Source: Propionibacteriaceae bacterium UBA6122
Lineage (GTDB): Bacteria; Actinomycetota; Actinomycetes; Propionibacteriales; Propionibacteriaceae
DNA length: 64,000 nucleotides
Assembly: GCA_002428365.1 (NCBI GenBank)
Contig: DIVW01000001.1
Span: 15,088-79,087, forward strand
Direction: 5' to 3'
Position numbers and translations under genes: made by a program. Shown piece by piece: positions 33,041-42,892 of the stretch (its first letter is position 1; the number at the start of each line of letters is the position of its first letter). Under the pieces are notes generated by a model that saw only the letters and a program-made list of their open reading frames with translations, ran no database searches and had not been told where the DNA came from.

Positions 33041-34464
33041 TGCTGGCTAAGACCGCAGGAGCTATCGCGGCGTTGGCTCAAACCCACCTGGTCGGTGCGC
33101 CCGAGGCGGGAATCGGACCCGACGTGGTGATCGATTCGCGCGCGGTGACGCCTGGCTGTCTTTTCGTTGCGCTACCCGGTGAGCGGGTCGACGGACACGA
33201 CTATGCGGGCGCGGCGGTGGCTGGGGGAGCAGCAGCCGTGCTGGTTGCCAGACAGCTCGCCCTGGACGTCCCCCAGCTGATCGCTGACGACACGGCGAAG
33301 GCACTAGCCAATTTGGCTGCCGCTGTGGTTGCTGAGCGAATCGGTACCGGCCTGGTCTCGGTGGCGGTTACCGGTTCGTCGGGGAAGACCAGCACCAAAG
33401 ACCTGATCGCTCAGGTGCTGGCCCAGGCTGGCGCGACGGTGGCACCAGTCGGCTCAGCCAACAACGAAATCGGGGCGCCATTGACTGCATTACGAGTCGC
33501 CTCCGAGACTCGCTTTTTGGTGAGCGAACTGGGATCCCGCGGGCAGGGACACATCAAGTGGCTGTGCGACATTGTGCAGCCCTCGGTTGGGGTGGTCACC
33601 AATGTTGGGCACGCGCACGTCGGTGAGTTCGGCTCGGTCGAGGCCATCGCGACGGCGAAGGCGGAGTTGGTAACCGCACTGCCCCCATCGGGATGGGCAA
33701 TCCTGAACGCAGACGATTCGTTGGTGGCCGCCATGGCGACCAAAACCACCGCCAAGTTGGCCGGGTTCGCAGTCGAGGCTGAGCCGGGGTTCGGTGACCT
33801 TCGGGTGTGGGCCACCGAGGTGAGTGTTGATGACCGGCAGCGCGCCAGGTTCACTTTGCAGGCGGCCGGCAGCACCCAAGGTCGGGCGCAGGTGAAGCTC
33901 CAGGTGAGCGGCCTGCATCAGGTCGCCAACTCGCTGGCCGCCGCCTGCGTGGGCCTCACCCAGCAGCTGACGGTGGCCGAGGTGGCCGACGCGCTGAGCA
34001 CCGCGATCGCCAAATCACACTGGCGGATGGAATTGTTGGACGCGCCCGGTGGGCTGCTGGTCGTTAACGACTCCTACAACGCCAACCCAGACTCGATGGC
34101 CGCAGCGTTGCGGGCCACCGCTGGGATGCGCCGCAGTGGGGGCAGGCTGCTCGCCGTCCTGGGCGACATGCTCGAGTTGGGCCCGGAGGCGGCTGCAGCG
34201 CATCACCGGGTTGGCGAGCTGGCTGGCTCACTGGGGTTTGATGAACTGATCGTCGTGGGCGACCATGCTGAAGAGCTCGCCGCCGGGGCGCGGGAACACG
34301 GCTCGGCAGTGCAGGTGGTGGACTCGTCGGCGGCCGCAGCCGAGGTAGCAGCAACTTTGGCCCGGGCGGCAGATGTTGTTCTGGTGAAGGCCTCAAGGGG
34401 GCTAGCGTTGGAGTCTGTGGCCCAGCGGCTCGCTGAGGAAGCGGCCACGGAGAGTGAGCGATGA
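33040..34464 (+). CDS. murF: UDP-MurNAc-tripeptide:D-Ala-D-Ala ligase
   Basis: Completes the pentapeptide precursor. 474 residues with the ATP loop GSSGKTSTKD near 110, the central NEIGAPLTAL and TNVGHAHVGEFGS blocks, and NDSYNANPDSMAAAL in the last domain, diagnostic for MurF. AGGAGA lies 5 nt before ATG 33040, which shares its A with the murE stop. Confidence 0.96.
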   Translation: MLAKTAGAIAALAQTHLVGAPEAGIGPDVVIDSRAVTPGCLFVALPGERVDGHDYAGAAVAGGAAAVLVARQLALDVPQLIADDTAKALANLAAAVVAERIGTGLVSVAVTGSSGKTSTKDLIAQVLAQAGATVAPVGSANNEIGAPLTALRVASETRFLVSELGSRGQGHIKWLCDIVQPSVGVVTNVGHAHVGEFGSVEAIATAKAELVTALPPSGWAILNADDSLVAAMATKTTAKLAGFAVEAEPGFGDLRVWATEVSVDDRQRARFTLQAAGSTQGRAQVKLQVSGLHQVANSLAAACVGLTQQLTVAEVADALSTAIAKSHWRMELLDAPGGLLVVNDSYNANPDSMAAALRATAGMRRSGGRLLAVLGDMLELGPEAAAAHHRVGELAGSLGFDELIVVGDHAEELAAGAREHGSAVQVVDSSAAAAEVAATLARAADVVLVKASRGLALESVAQRLAEEAATESER

Positions 34465-35531
34465 GAAGCATCCTGTTGGCTGGTGCACTCAGCATGCTGG
34501 GCACCTTGTTGGGCACCCGTTATGCAATCCGGTTCCTGGTGGAGCGCGGCTACGGACAATTCATCCGTGATGACGGTCCCACCAGTCACCACACCAAGCG
34601 TGGTACCCCGACCATGGGCGGCTTGGTCATCATCCTCAGTGTGGCCCTCGCTTACGCAATAGCCCACTTGGCCACTTGGACGCCGCCCACAGCATCGGGG
34701 CTGTTGCTGATCGGGTTGTTCACCGGGCTAGGGATGGTCGGACTGGCAGATGACCTGATCAAGATCAGCAAAGCGCGTTCGCTCGGGCTGAGCGCACCGA
34801 TGAAGCTCACCCTGCAAGGGCTGGTCGCGGTGACCTTCGGCGTGTTGGCGCTGATGTTCTCCGATGCCCGTGGGCTCACCCCAGCAAGTTCGTATATTTC
34901 CTTCCTGCGCGATATTGCCTGGGTGCAGTTGCCGGTCTGGGCTGCGGTCATCTGGATCGTCTTCCTGATCTCAGCCTGGTCCAATGCAGCCAACCTCACT
35001 GATGGCCTCGATGGCCTAGCCACCGGCGCGGCGGCCATGGTGTTTGCCGCCTATGCGATTGTGAACATCTGGCAATACAACCAGTCCTGCGCACTAGCCT
35101 CCGGAGCCGGACCGCAGTGCTACGAAGTGCGTGATCCCTACGACCTCGCGGTGGTGTCGATCGCGCTGGCTGGGGCCTGCTTCGGCTTCCTGTGGTGGAA
35201 CGCCAGCCCCGCCAAAATCTTCATGGGCGACACTGGCTCGCTGGCGATCGGGGGGGCGCTGGCCGGGCTTTCGGTGTTGACCCGCACCGAGTTGCTGATG
35301 GCCATCGTGGCCGGCCTGTTCGTGATCATCACCCTTTCGGTGGTGCTTCAAGTGGGCTGGTTCAAGATCTCTGGTGGCAGGCGGCTGTTCAAGATGGCGC
35401 CACTGCAACACCACTTCGAACTGATGGGCTGGAAGGAAGTCACGATCACGATCCGGTTCTGGATCATCTGTGGCCTGTTCGTCGCGGTCGGGCTGGGATT
35501 GTTCTACGCCGAATGGGTCGTCGGTCAGTGA
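34461..35531 (+). CDS. mraY: Phospho-MurNAc-pentapeptide translocase (lipid I synthase)
   Basis: Membrane enzyme that joins the precursor to undecaprenyl phosphate. 356 residues with about ten membrane helices. Catalytic motifs: LADDLIK (first aspartates), NLTDGLDGLA, FMGDTGSLAIG and the MAPLQHHFE histidine loop. The insert SCALASGAGPQCYEVRDPYD is an extracytoplasmic loop with two cysteines. ATGA overlap with murF, GTGA overlap with murD. Confidence 0.97.
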   Translation: MRSILLAGALSMLGTLLGTRYAIRFLVERGYGQFIRDDGPTSHHTKRGTPTMGGLVIILSVALAYAIAHLATWTPPTASGLLLIGLFTGLGMVGLADDLIKISKARSLGLSAPMKLTLQGLVAVTFGVLALMFSDARGLTPASSYISFLRDIAWVQLPVWAAVIWIVFLISAWSNAANLTDGLDGLATGAAAMVFAAYAIVNIWQYNQSCALASGAGPQCYEVRDPYDLAVVSIALAGACFGFLWWNASPAKIFMGDTGSLAIGGALAGLSVLTRTELLMAIVAGLFVIITLSVVLQVGWFKISGGRRLFKMAPLQHHFELMGWKEVTITIRFWIICGLFVAVGLGLFYAEWVVGQ

Positions 35532-37003
35532 AGTCTTGGATCGCCAATGCCGATCGGCTCTCGCCGTGGCCGCAGGCCAGGGTCGTCGTCGCCGGGCTGG
35601 GCACCTCCGGCTTCGCGGCGGCCGACGGTCTGATCGACCTGGGCGCGCGAGTGCTGGTGCTGGACGACTCGGCCAGCGATACCAACGCTGAGAAGGCCAA
35701 AGTCCTGCAGATGCTCGATGCGGAGGTTCGACTTGGGCCCGGCGCCACCGCCGAGCTGCCTGAAGATGTCGATCTCGTGGTGACCTCACCGGGCTGGCTC
35801 CCCTCAGCTCCGCTGTTGGCTCAGGCCCGCTTGCGTGGCATTCCGATCTGGGGCGAAGTGGAGTTGGCTTGGCGAATGAGCCTGCCCGATCGCCAGGTTC
35901 CCTGGTTGGCGGTCACCGGCACCAATGGAAAGACCACCACCGTCGGGATGCTGGAATCGATGCTCACTGCCGCTGGGTTGACCACCTCGGCGGTCGGCAA
36001 TGTTGGGCGCCCGATCATTGAAGCTGTGTTGGACGAAGTCAGCTATGACGTGCTCGCGGTGGAGTTGTCCAGCTTCCAATTGCATTGGACGAACAGCCTG
36101 AGCCTGCATTCGGCGGCGGTGCTCAACATCGCCCCCGACCACTTGGAGTGGTACGCCGATCGGACCGGTTGGCCGACCGGGATTAGCGATCCGATGAGCG
36201 CCTATGCCGCTGACAAGGCGCTCATCTACGAGCGGGTCCAGCAATCGTGTGTGTACAACGTGGCTGATCCGGCCACCGAGCGGCTGGTCGAGAATGCCGA
36301 CGTGGTTGAGGGCGCCCGGGCCATCGGTTTCACTCTCGGGGTGCCGGGGCCGTCCATGCTCGGAGTGGTCGATGACGTCCTCGTGGACAGAGCCTTCATT
36401 TCGCAACGTCACGATTCGGCGGTCGAGATCGCCAAGGTCGCCGATGTGGTGCCCAACGCGCCACACAACATCGCCAATGCCCTGGCTGCCGGTGCGCTGG
36501 CCCGCTCCTTCGGCGTGCCACCCCAGGCAGTAGCGGACGGCTTGCGCCGACTGAAGCTCGGCGATCATCGGATCCAGACGATCGCCGAGCGAAACGGCGT
36601 GCGTTATGTCGATGACTCCAAGGCCACCAATCCGCACGCGGCTGCGGCGTCGCTGGCCGCCTTCGATTCGGTGGTCTGGGTCGCCGGCGGACAGGCCAAG
36701 GGCACCAGCTTTGACGAACTGGTCACCCAAATTGGTGACAAATTGCGAGCCGTAGTGGTGCTCGGTGTCGATCGCGAGGTCATCGCGGCAGCGATTAGAC
36801 GACACGCACCCGAAGTGCCGCTGCTGGTGATCGAATCCGGGGATCATGGAGCTATGAGGCAGGCGGTTCAGTGGGCGGCATCCCGGGCGTGTTCCGGTGA
36901 TGTTGTGCTGCTCGCACCCGGCTGCGCCAGCAAAGACATGTATTCCGACTATGCGGCCAGAGGTGACGACTTTGCTGCCGCAGTCGCGGAGTTGACCGGA
37001 TAG
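35528..37003 (+). CDS. murD: UDP-MurNAc-L-alanine:D-glutamate ligase
   Basis: Adds D-glutamate to the stem peptide. 491 residues; the N-terminal Rossmann-like domain has VVVAGLGTSGFAAA, the ATP loop is GTNGKTTTVGM, and the C-terminal domain has NGVRYVDDSKATNPHAA, the MurD hallmark. Start GTG 35528 overlaps the mraY stop; the open frame further upstream lies inside mraY in another frame. Confidence 0.95.
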   Translation: MKSWIANADRLSPWPQARVVVAGLGTSGFAAADGLIDLGARVLVLDDSASDTNAEKAKVLQMLDAEVRLGPGATAELPEDVDLVVTSPGWLPSAPLLAQARLRGIPIWGEVELAWRMSLPDRQVPWLAVTGTNGKTTTVGMLESMLTAAGLTTSAVGNVGRPIIEAVLDEVSYDVLAVELSSFQLHWTNSLSLHSAAVLNIAPDHLEWYADRTGWPTGISDPMSAYAADKALIYERVQQSCVYNVADPATERLVENADVVEGARAIGFTLGVPGPSMLGVVDDVLVDRAFISQRHDSAVEIAKVADVVPNAPHNIANALAAGALARSFGVPPQAVADGLRRLKLGDHRIQTIAERNGVRYVDDSKATNPHAAAASLAAFDSVVWVAGGQAKGTSFDELVTQIGDKLRAVVVLGVDREVIAAAIRRHAPEVPLLVIESGDHGAMRQAVQWAASRACSGDVVLLAPGCASKDMYSDYAARGDDFAAAVAELTG

Positions 37004-37016
37004 GGGGCAACGCGCG

Positions 37017-38285
37017 TTGGCGATCCTGGCTTCCCCCATTGCGGATCGTCACGGCACTGAATCGGCGTCTGCATACCCGCGGCGTCGAAGAAGTCTCGTG
37101 GTCGAGTGGCTGGCGCATCCTCAGGCCAGCTTCTATTTGGTGCTCGTGCCCGCGGTGCTGCTGTTGGCCCTGGGCATGGTGATGGTTCTTTCCGCCTCCA
37201 GCGTTTACGCCTTCACTCGCTGGGGCGACGCTTATTACTTCGTGAAGCGCCAGGTCGTCTTCCTGATCCTGGGTGGGGTAGGTGCCTTCATTCTGGCCAA
37301 GATGCAGCCTCGCCACCTCAAAGTGGTGGCTTGGGCGCTGGTGGTGGGTGCGTTGGTTCTGCAGTTGCTCACCTTCACCTCGCTGGGTTTCACCAACAAC
37401 GGCAACACCAACTGGGTTCAGTTCGGCAACCCCTGGTTCCGCATCCAACCTTCGGAGCTGGCCAAACTCGCCATCGTGATGTGGGGCGCGGATGTGCTGG
37501 CGCGCAAGCATAAGAAGCTCGCTGACCCGCGGCACCTGCTGATTCCGTTCCTGCCGATCTCACTGGTCCTCATCGCTTTGGTGGTGCTTCAGGACGACCT
37601 TGGCACCGGCCTGATCATGGGGGCACTGGTCCTAATCACCTTGTGGTACGTCGGTGCGTCCTGGAAAGTGATCGCGGGACTGGTTGCAGCAGTGGCTGCT
37701 GGGGTAATCGGGCTGGTCATCGCCTCGCCGAACCGGATGAATCGAATCTTTGGCTTCTTCAACCCCACCAGCGACCCGCTGGGGGTGAATCACCAACCGA
37801 TGAAGGCGATCTCGGCCTTGGCCTCAGGGGGTTGGTGGGGGTTAGGGCTCGGCGCGAGTCGACAGAAGTGGAGTGGTTTGGTCGAATCGCACACTGACTA
37901 CGTGTTGGCCGTCATCGGGGAAGAGCTCGGCTTGATTGGGACGCTGTCGGTACTGGGCCTCTTCCTGGTGTTGGGCTATGCCGGCCTGCGGATCGCCATG
38001 CGCTCTGACGATCGGTTCTCCCGCTATCTGGCCGCCGGTGTCACCAGTTGGTTCATGATCCAGGCCTTACTGAACATCGCGGTGGTGCTGCGGATGGTGC
38101 CAGTGCTTGGCGTCCCGCTACCGCTGCTGTCCTACGGCGGCTCGGCGCTGATGGCCAACTTGATGGGCTTGGGCGTGCTGCTGGCCTGCGCTCGACAAGA
38201 GCCCGATGCTCGCGCGTATGCTCGCAAGCGGAACCGAAACAAGACCAAAGCGCTGGTGACGACAGCAAGGGTGGGGCGATCGTGA
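37017..38285 (+). CDS. ftsW: Septal peptidoglycan glycosyltransferase FtsW
   Basis: SEDS-family polymerase working with FtsI. 422 residues, about ten membrane helices. Conserved SEDS segments: FRIQPSELAKLAIVMW, LQDDLGTGLIMG, the aspartate loop NPTSDPLGVNHQPMKAISALASGGWWGLGLG, SHTDYVLAVIGEELGLIG and PLLSYGGSALMANLMGLG. The first 35 residues are cytoplasmic and basic. The start appears to be TTG 37017, 14 nt after murD, behind a G-rich stretch; no ATG or GTG fits as well. Confidence 0.94.
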   Translation: MAILASPIADRHGTESASAYPRRRRSLVVEWLAHPQASFYLVLVPAVLLLALGMVMVLSASSVYAFTRWGDAYYFVKRQVVFLILGGVGAFILAKMQPRHLKVVAWALVVGALVLQLLTFTSLGFTNNGNTNWVQFGNPWFRIQPSELAKLAIVMWGADVLARKHKKLADPRHLLIPFLPISLVLIALVVLQDDLGTGLIMGALVLITLWYVGASWKVIAGLVAAVAAGVIGLVIASPNRMNRIFGFFNPTSDPLGVNHQPMKAISALASGGWWGLGLGASRQKWSGLVESHTDYVLAVIGEELGLIGTLSVLGLFLVLGYAGLRIAMRSDDRFSRYLAAGVTSWFMIQALLNIAVVLRMVPVLGVPLPLLSYGGSALMANLMGLGVLLACARQEPDARAYARKRNRNKTKALVTTARVGRS

Positions 38286-39388
38286 GCAGTCCGATCAGAG
38301 TGGTGATGGCCGGCGGTGGTACCGCCGGCCATACTTCGCCGTTGATCGCCACCGCCGAGCAGTTGGCCGAACTAGCTGAGGTCGACATTCTCTGTGTTGG
38401 CACCCCCAAAGGACTGGAATCCCGCGTGATCCCAGAGGCGGGCCTGGAGTTGGCGATGATTCCGGCGGTGCCGTTACCCAGGCGCCCGTCCGGGGATCTG
38501 GTGCGCGTGCCCACGCGGCTGCGCGCCGCGGTCAATCAGTCCCGCGCCCTGCTGCGCGGACATCGTGCCCAAGTGGTGGTTGGTTTCGGCGGGTATGTAT
38601 CGCTACCGGTCTACTTGGCCGCCCGGCGGGAGAAGATCCCGCTGGTGGTGCACGAGGGCAATGCCGTGTCTGGGTTGGCCAACAAGATCGCCGCCCTGTT
38701 CACCCCCCACGTGGTGACCACCTTCCCGGCCACTGATCTGCCGCACGCTCAGATGCTGGGGTTGCCGGTACGCGCGGCCATCGCTGGCCTCGACCGGCGG
38801 GCCACCGGTCCAGCTGGACGGGTGGAGTTCGGTCTGCCCCCAACCGGTCCGGTGCTGCTGGTCTCAGGTGGTTCGCAGGGAGCCCGCAGCCTCAACCTGG
38901 CCACTATCGATGCCGCGCAGCGCCTGCTCGCTGCCGGGATCAGCGTCCTGCACGTGTTGGGTTCGGCGAACTTCACCGATCAGAACCAGCCGATCGAAGA
39001 CCCCCAGACTGGTGCAACCTATCGACCACTCGGCTACGTCAGCGACATGGGCCTGGCCTACGCCGCGGCAGATCTGATGTTGGGACGATCCGGTGCCGCC
39101 ACCGTGATGGAGACCGCGATGACCGGGCTCCCGACAATTTTTGTGCCGCTGCCGCACGGCAACGGTGAGCAGGCCCGCAATGCCGATTTCCTAATCAACG
39201 CCCGCGCGGGCGTCCGGGTCGAGGATGTCGAGCTGACTGCTGACCGCCTGGTTGGTGAAGTGCAGGCGCTGATCGGCGATCCGGCGCGGCTTCGGCTGAT
39301 GTCGGACACCTGCCGTGCGTTGGCTCCGTCAGGGGCTGCCCGGGCGTTGGCTCAGTTGGTGTTGAGCCTGGCCGTTGGTAAAGACTGA
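38282..39388 (+). CDS. murG: UDP-GlcNAc transferase making lipid II
   Basis: Peripheral membrane glycosyltransferase of 368 residues. VVMAGGGTAGHTSPLIATAEQL holds the GGTAGH loop that binds the lipid diphosphate; VVGFGGYVSLPVYLAAR and HEGNAVSGLANK follow, and the UDP-GlcNAc site is near GRSGAATVMETAMTGLPTIFVPLPHG. GTG 38282 overlaps the ftsW stop; the open frame continues back inside ftsW but is not homologous. Confidence 0.96.
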   Translation: MSSPIRVVMAGGGTAGHTSPLIATAEQLAELAEVDILCVGTPKGLESRVIPEAGLELAMIPAVPLPRRPSGDLVRVPTRLRAAVNQSRALLRGHRAQVVVGFGGYVSLPVYLAARREKIPLVVHEGNAVSGLANKIAALFTPHVVTTFPATDLPHAQMLGLPVRAAIAGLDRRATGPAGRVEFGLPPTGPVLLVSGGSQGARSLNLATIDAAQRLLAAGISVLHVLGSANFTDQNQPIEDPQTGATYRPLGYVSDMGLAYAAADLMLGRSGAATVMETAMTGLPTIFVPLPHGNGEQARNADFLINARAGVRVEDVELTADRLVGEVQALIGDPARLRLMSDTCRALAPSGAARALAQLVLSLAVGKD

Positions 39389-39392
39389 ACAG

Positions 39393-40814
39393 ATGCCTCT
39401 GATCGAGCCGGTCGAACTGCTACCGCCACAAGCTTTGGGGGCGGTGCACTTCATCGCCGTCGGCGGCGCCGGAATGAGTGGGATAGCAGCCATGTTCGGC
39501 CAACTGGGGGTAGCCACTAGCGGCAGTGATCAAGTGGCTTCGGATAACCTCGCCAGGCTTGAGCAGTCCGGGGTGCGGACCTTTGTCGGCCACCACCGCG
39601 ACCAGTTGGGTGATGCTTCGACCGTGGTGGTCTCCACTGCAGTGCGTGAGACCAACCCTGAACTCGCCGAGGCACGTCGGCGGGGTCTGCGCATCTGGCA
39701 CCGCAGTGCGGCGCTGGGGGCGCTGATGTTGGGCCGACGCGGAGTTGCGGTCACCGGAACTCATGGGAAGACGACCACCTCGGCGATGACCGCGACCTTG
39801 CTGGACGTGGCCGGTGCGGATCCCAGCTATGTGGTTGGGTCACCGCTGACCACCACCGGCCGAAGTCATCAGCTGGGCCAGGGGGCGGCTTTCGTCGTGG
39901 AAGCCGACGAAAGCGACGGCTCCTACCTGCAATACCCGGCTGAGATCGTCGTGATCACCAATGTCGAATCTGATCACTTGGACAACTGGGGCACCCCGCA
40001 GGCATATGCCGAAGGGTTCGTCCGGTTGGCCACGGCCGAGACGGTGTCGGCCGTGGTGATCAGCGCCGATGACCCCGGCGCCCAGGAGCTGATCCCGGCC
40101 ATCCGCGCTGCTGGTAAGCAGGTCCTCACTTTCGGCGAGAGCCCACAGGCTGAGGTTCGCCTCACCGAGCTGCAGTTGGGCGGGTCCGGCGGATCGGCCG
40201 TGTTGAGTGCTGATGGCGATTCCGGGCCGCTGCGGTTGGCCGTTCCTGGTCGCTACAACCTGCACAACCTGGCGGCGGCCTACGCTGTTGGACGCCTGCT
40301 TGGAGTCGACGGCGCTGCGCTGCGGGCGGCCGCTGGCGCATTCTCGGGCACTTATCGACGGTTTCAGTTGGTGGCTGAGGTCAAAGGGGTCCGTATCTTC
40401 GACGACTACGCCCACCATCCGACAGAAGTCGTCGCCACCCTGACGGCGGCCCGCGGTCTGGCCGGCGAACAACGCCTGGTCGCCTGCTTCCAACCACACC
40501 TCTTCACCCGTACCCGTGACTTCGCGGAGGCTTTCGGAGCCGCTTTGGCCATCGCGGACCAGATTGTGGTGCTCGGCATCTATCCGGCCAGGGAGGACCC
40601 CATCGAGGGGGTCACCGGGGAGCTGGTCGCCACAGCGGCCAGGGCCGTGGCCGGTGCCGACCGGGTTGGCTATGCCGAGAGTCTCGACGAAGGGGTGTCG
40701 CTACTGGCAGCCCTGGCGCGTCCCGGGGACGTGGTGTTGACCATCGGTGCCGGTGATGTCACAAAGGTCGGCCCCAAGTTGGCCCGCGAGCTGGTCGATG
40801 GGCCCGATCGGTGA
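39393..40814 (+). CDS. murC: UDP-MurNAc:L-alanine ligase
   Basis: First Mur ligase of stem-peptide synthesis, 473 residues. N-terminal FIAVGGAGMSGIAAM is the UDP-binding loop, GTHGKTTTSAM the ATP loop, and FDDYAHHPTEV the C-terminal MurC signature. ATG 39393 lies 4 nt after murG; a TTG at 39375 would overlap murG and is less likely. Confidence 0.95.
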   Translation: MPLIEPVELLPPQALGAVHFIAVGGAGMSGIAAMFGQLGVATSGSDQVASDNLARLEQSGVRTFVGHHRDQLGDASTVVVSTAVRETNPELAEARRRGLRIWHRSAALGALMLGRRGVAVTGTHGKTTTSAMTATLLDVAGADPSYVVGSPLTTTGRSHQLGQGAAFVVEADESDGSYLQYPAEIVVITNVESDHLDNWGTPQAYAEGFVRLATAETVSAVVISADDPGAQELIPAIRAAGKQVLTFGESPQAEVRLTELQLGGSGGSAVLSADGDSGPLRLAVPGRYNLHNLAAAYAVGRLLGVDGAALRAAAGAFSGTYRRFQLVAEVKGVRIFDDYAHHPTEVVATLTAARGLAGEQRLVACFQPHLFTRTRDFAEAFGAALAIADQIVVLGIYPAREDPIEGVTGELVATAARAVAGADRVGYAESLDEGVSLLAALARPGDVVLTIGAGDVTKVGPKLARELVDGPDR

Positions 40815-41530
40815 GTCCAAAGGTGACTGATGCCACCAGTCGGCTGAAGCTGCGGGCGGATCAGCGCAAGCGAGGCCGAACCGCCACGGCGCTTGCCTGG
40901 ATCTTGGTGGTACTGGTGGTGGCCGGGCTGATCTACCTGGTCGGTTTCTCCCCGGCCTTCGCCATTCAAAAGATCGCAGTCTCGGGCACCAAGGTGCTCA
41001 CCAAACAGCAAGTCATCGCCGCCGCTGGGGTGCGGGTAGGGACGCCGCTGGCGGCGGTCGACGCCAACGCGGTGGCTGATCAGGTGGCCGGTCTGCCGCC
41101 AGTGGGCGAAGTGACGGTTTCGCGAGCCTGGCCCGACACCCTGCAGATTGCCATCACCGAGCGCCGCGCGCGCCTCGCGATTCCCACCGACGGTGGGTAT
41201 TTGTTGGCCGACGCTACTGGCGTGGTCTTTCAAACGGTGACCGAGCTGCCCTCAGGGTTGGTGTTGGTGGCGGCTCCGGCCTCCGACCAGCAGTTGTTGG
41301 CCGACGTAGGGACGGTCTTCTCAGCTCTCAGCGCCGACACCGCCGCCAAGGTGGAACGGGTGGAGGCGCGCACTCGCGACGGGATCGAGTTGAAGTTCCG
41401 TGATGGCGTCCGGGTGATTTGGGGTAGTGCCGAGCAGTCAGCGCTGAAGAGCCAGGTGTTGGACGATATGTTGACCAAAGGCGGACGCGTCTTCGATGTC
41501 TCGGCTCCGGGGTTTCCGACAAAGAGATGA
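40811..41530 (+). CDS. ftsQ: Cell division protein FtsQ
   Basis: Bitopic divisome scaffold, 239 residues. A basic cytoplasmic tail (KLRADQRKRGRT), one membrane helix (ALAWILVVLVVAGLIYLVGF, about 30-50), then the POTRA domain (IQKIAVSGTKVLTKQQVIAAAGVRVGTPLAAVD) and the beta domain (GEVTVSRAWPDTLQIAITERRARLAI). GTG overlaps murC by 4 nt. It ends the tight run; ftsZ follows after a 186-nt gap. Confidence 0.93.
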   Translation: MSPKVTDATSRLKLRADQRKRGRTATALAWILVVLVVAGLIYLVGFSPAFAIQKIAVSGTKVLTKQQVIAAAGVRVGTPLAAVDANAVADQVAGLPPVGEVTVSRAWPDTLQIAITERRARLAIPTDGGYLLADATGVVFQTVTELPSGLVLVAAPASDQQLLADVGTVFSALSADTAAKVERVEARTRDGIELKFRDGVRVIWGSAEQSALKSQVLDDMLTKGGRVFDVSAPGFPTKR

Positions 41531-41703
41531 CGGCCGCGGGTGTCACCCGTTCGGGAACTCTAGAGTCACAGTTGAGGGACTCGCCGTGGCCCGGACCATT
41601 CTTGGACAAGCCCAAAAGCCCCCTCATACCCTTGAGAACACGTCGGAGCACGCACCTTCCCCGCCTGCGCTTCTGCGGACCAAGTTTTTCTCGATTGCTC
41701 AGT

Positions 41704-41709
41704 TAGGGT
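41704..41709 (+). promoter_or_regulatory. Possible -10 box of ftsZ
   Basis: TAGGGT, 7 nt before GTG 41717, inside the ftsQ-ftsZ gap. It would produce a leaderless ftsZ transcript; other promoters further up the 186-nt gap are possible. Confidence 0.35.
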
Positions 41710-41716
41710 GGGTCAA

Positions 41717-42868
41717 GTGGCAACTGCCTCCCAGAATTACCTGGCCATCATCAAGGTGGTTGGGGTTGGCGGCGGTGGCGTCAACGCGGTGAACCGGATG
41801 ATTGAATCCGGTCTTCGCGGCGTTGAGTTCATTGCGGTTAACACCGACGCCCAAGCGCTCTTGATGAGTGATGCCGACGTGAAACTCGACATCGGCCGCG
41901 ACCTCACCCGTGGACTCGGCGCTGGTGCCGACCCGATCAAGGGGCGACAGGCCGCCGAAGACCACGCCGACGAAATCGAAGAGGTAATCAAGGGCGCCGA
42001 CATGGTGTTCGTTACCGCTGGCGAAGGCGGTGGCACTGGTACCGGTGGCGCCCCGGTGGTTGCTCGGATTGCGCGCTCCTTGGGCGCCTTGACCATCGGC
42101 GTGGTGACCCGTCCATTCAGCTTTGAGGGTCGACGACGTTCCGGCCAGGCCGAGGACGGCATCGCCAGCCTCCGCGAAGAGGTCGACACGCTGATCGTCA
42201 TCCCCAACGACAAGTTGCTGGAGATGACTGACCATCACGTTGCGATCCTGGACGCTTTCCGCCAAGCCGACCAGGTGCTGATGCAGGGTGTTTCCGGCAT
42301 CACCGATCTGATTACGACCCCTGGCTTGATCAACCTCGACTTCGCTGATGTGAAGGCGGTGATGCAGAACGCCGGTTCGGCCTTGATGGGCATCGGCTCC
42401 GCCCGCGGTGAGGATCGCGCCCGCGCCGCTGCGGAGATGGCGGTCTCCTCGCCACTGCTGGAGGCCAGCATCGAAGGCGCGCATGGCGTGCTGTTGTCGA
42501 TTGCTGGCGGTTCGGATCTCGGTCTGTTCGAAGTCTCAGCAGCGGCGAACCTGATCGAGGCAGCTGCGCATGAGGATGCCAACATCATCTTCGGCACCGT
42601 GATTGACGATGCCCTCGGTGATGAAGTTCGAGTGACGGTCATCGCAGCAGGCTTCGATGGGGGAGCGCCGCCGAAACGCACCACTCGGTTTGATCCGAAA
42701 ATTGAGCCCCGCAAGCCAGTGACGACGGCCCCAGTGATGGCTGAACCGCGGGTGAGTCCCAGCGATGAGACGGCAGAGGTTCCGGTGGCGGTTCCGGTGC
42801 CGGTGGCTGAGGTCCGCCGAGCGCCGGTGGCTGACGATGAGCTGGACGTCCCGGATTTCCTGAAGTAG
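41717..42868 (+). CDS. ftsZ: Cell division GTPase FtsZ
   Basis: Tubulin homologue forming the Z ring, 383 residues. IKVVGVGGGGVNAVNRM and the signature GGGTGTGGAPV (near 105) bind GTP; the T7 loop lies in NLDFADVKAVMQNAG. The linker is short and the C-terminal tail VPDFLK is the conserved peptide that docks SepF and others. GTG 41717 gives the typical start (ATASQNYLAIIKV); GTG 41708 would add three residues. Confidence 0.97.
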   Translation: MATASQNYLAIIKVVGVGGGGVNAVNRMIESGLRGVEFIAVNTDAQALLMSDADVKLDIGRDLTRGLGAGADPIKGRQAAEDHADEIEEVIKGADMVFVTAGEGGGTGTGGAPVVARIARSLGALTIGVVTRPFSFEGRRRSGQAEDGIASLREEVDTLIVIPNDKLLEMTDHHVAILDAFRQADQVLMQGVSGITDLITTPGLINLDFADVKAVMQNAGSALMGIGSARGEDRARAAAEMAVSSPLLEASIEGAHGVLLSIAGGSDLGLFEVSAAANLIEAAAHEDANIIFGTVIDDALGDEVRVTVIAAGFDGGAPPKRTTRFDPKIEPRKPVTTAPVMAEPRVSPSDETAEVPVAVPVPVAEVRRAPVADDELDVPDFLK

Positions 42869-42892
42869 CGCCAGTTCAGGAGGCAGGCAACG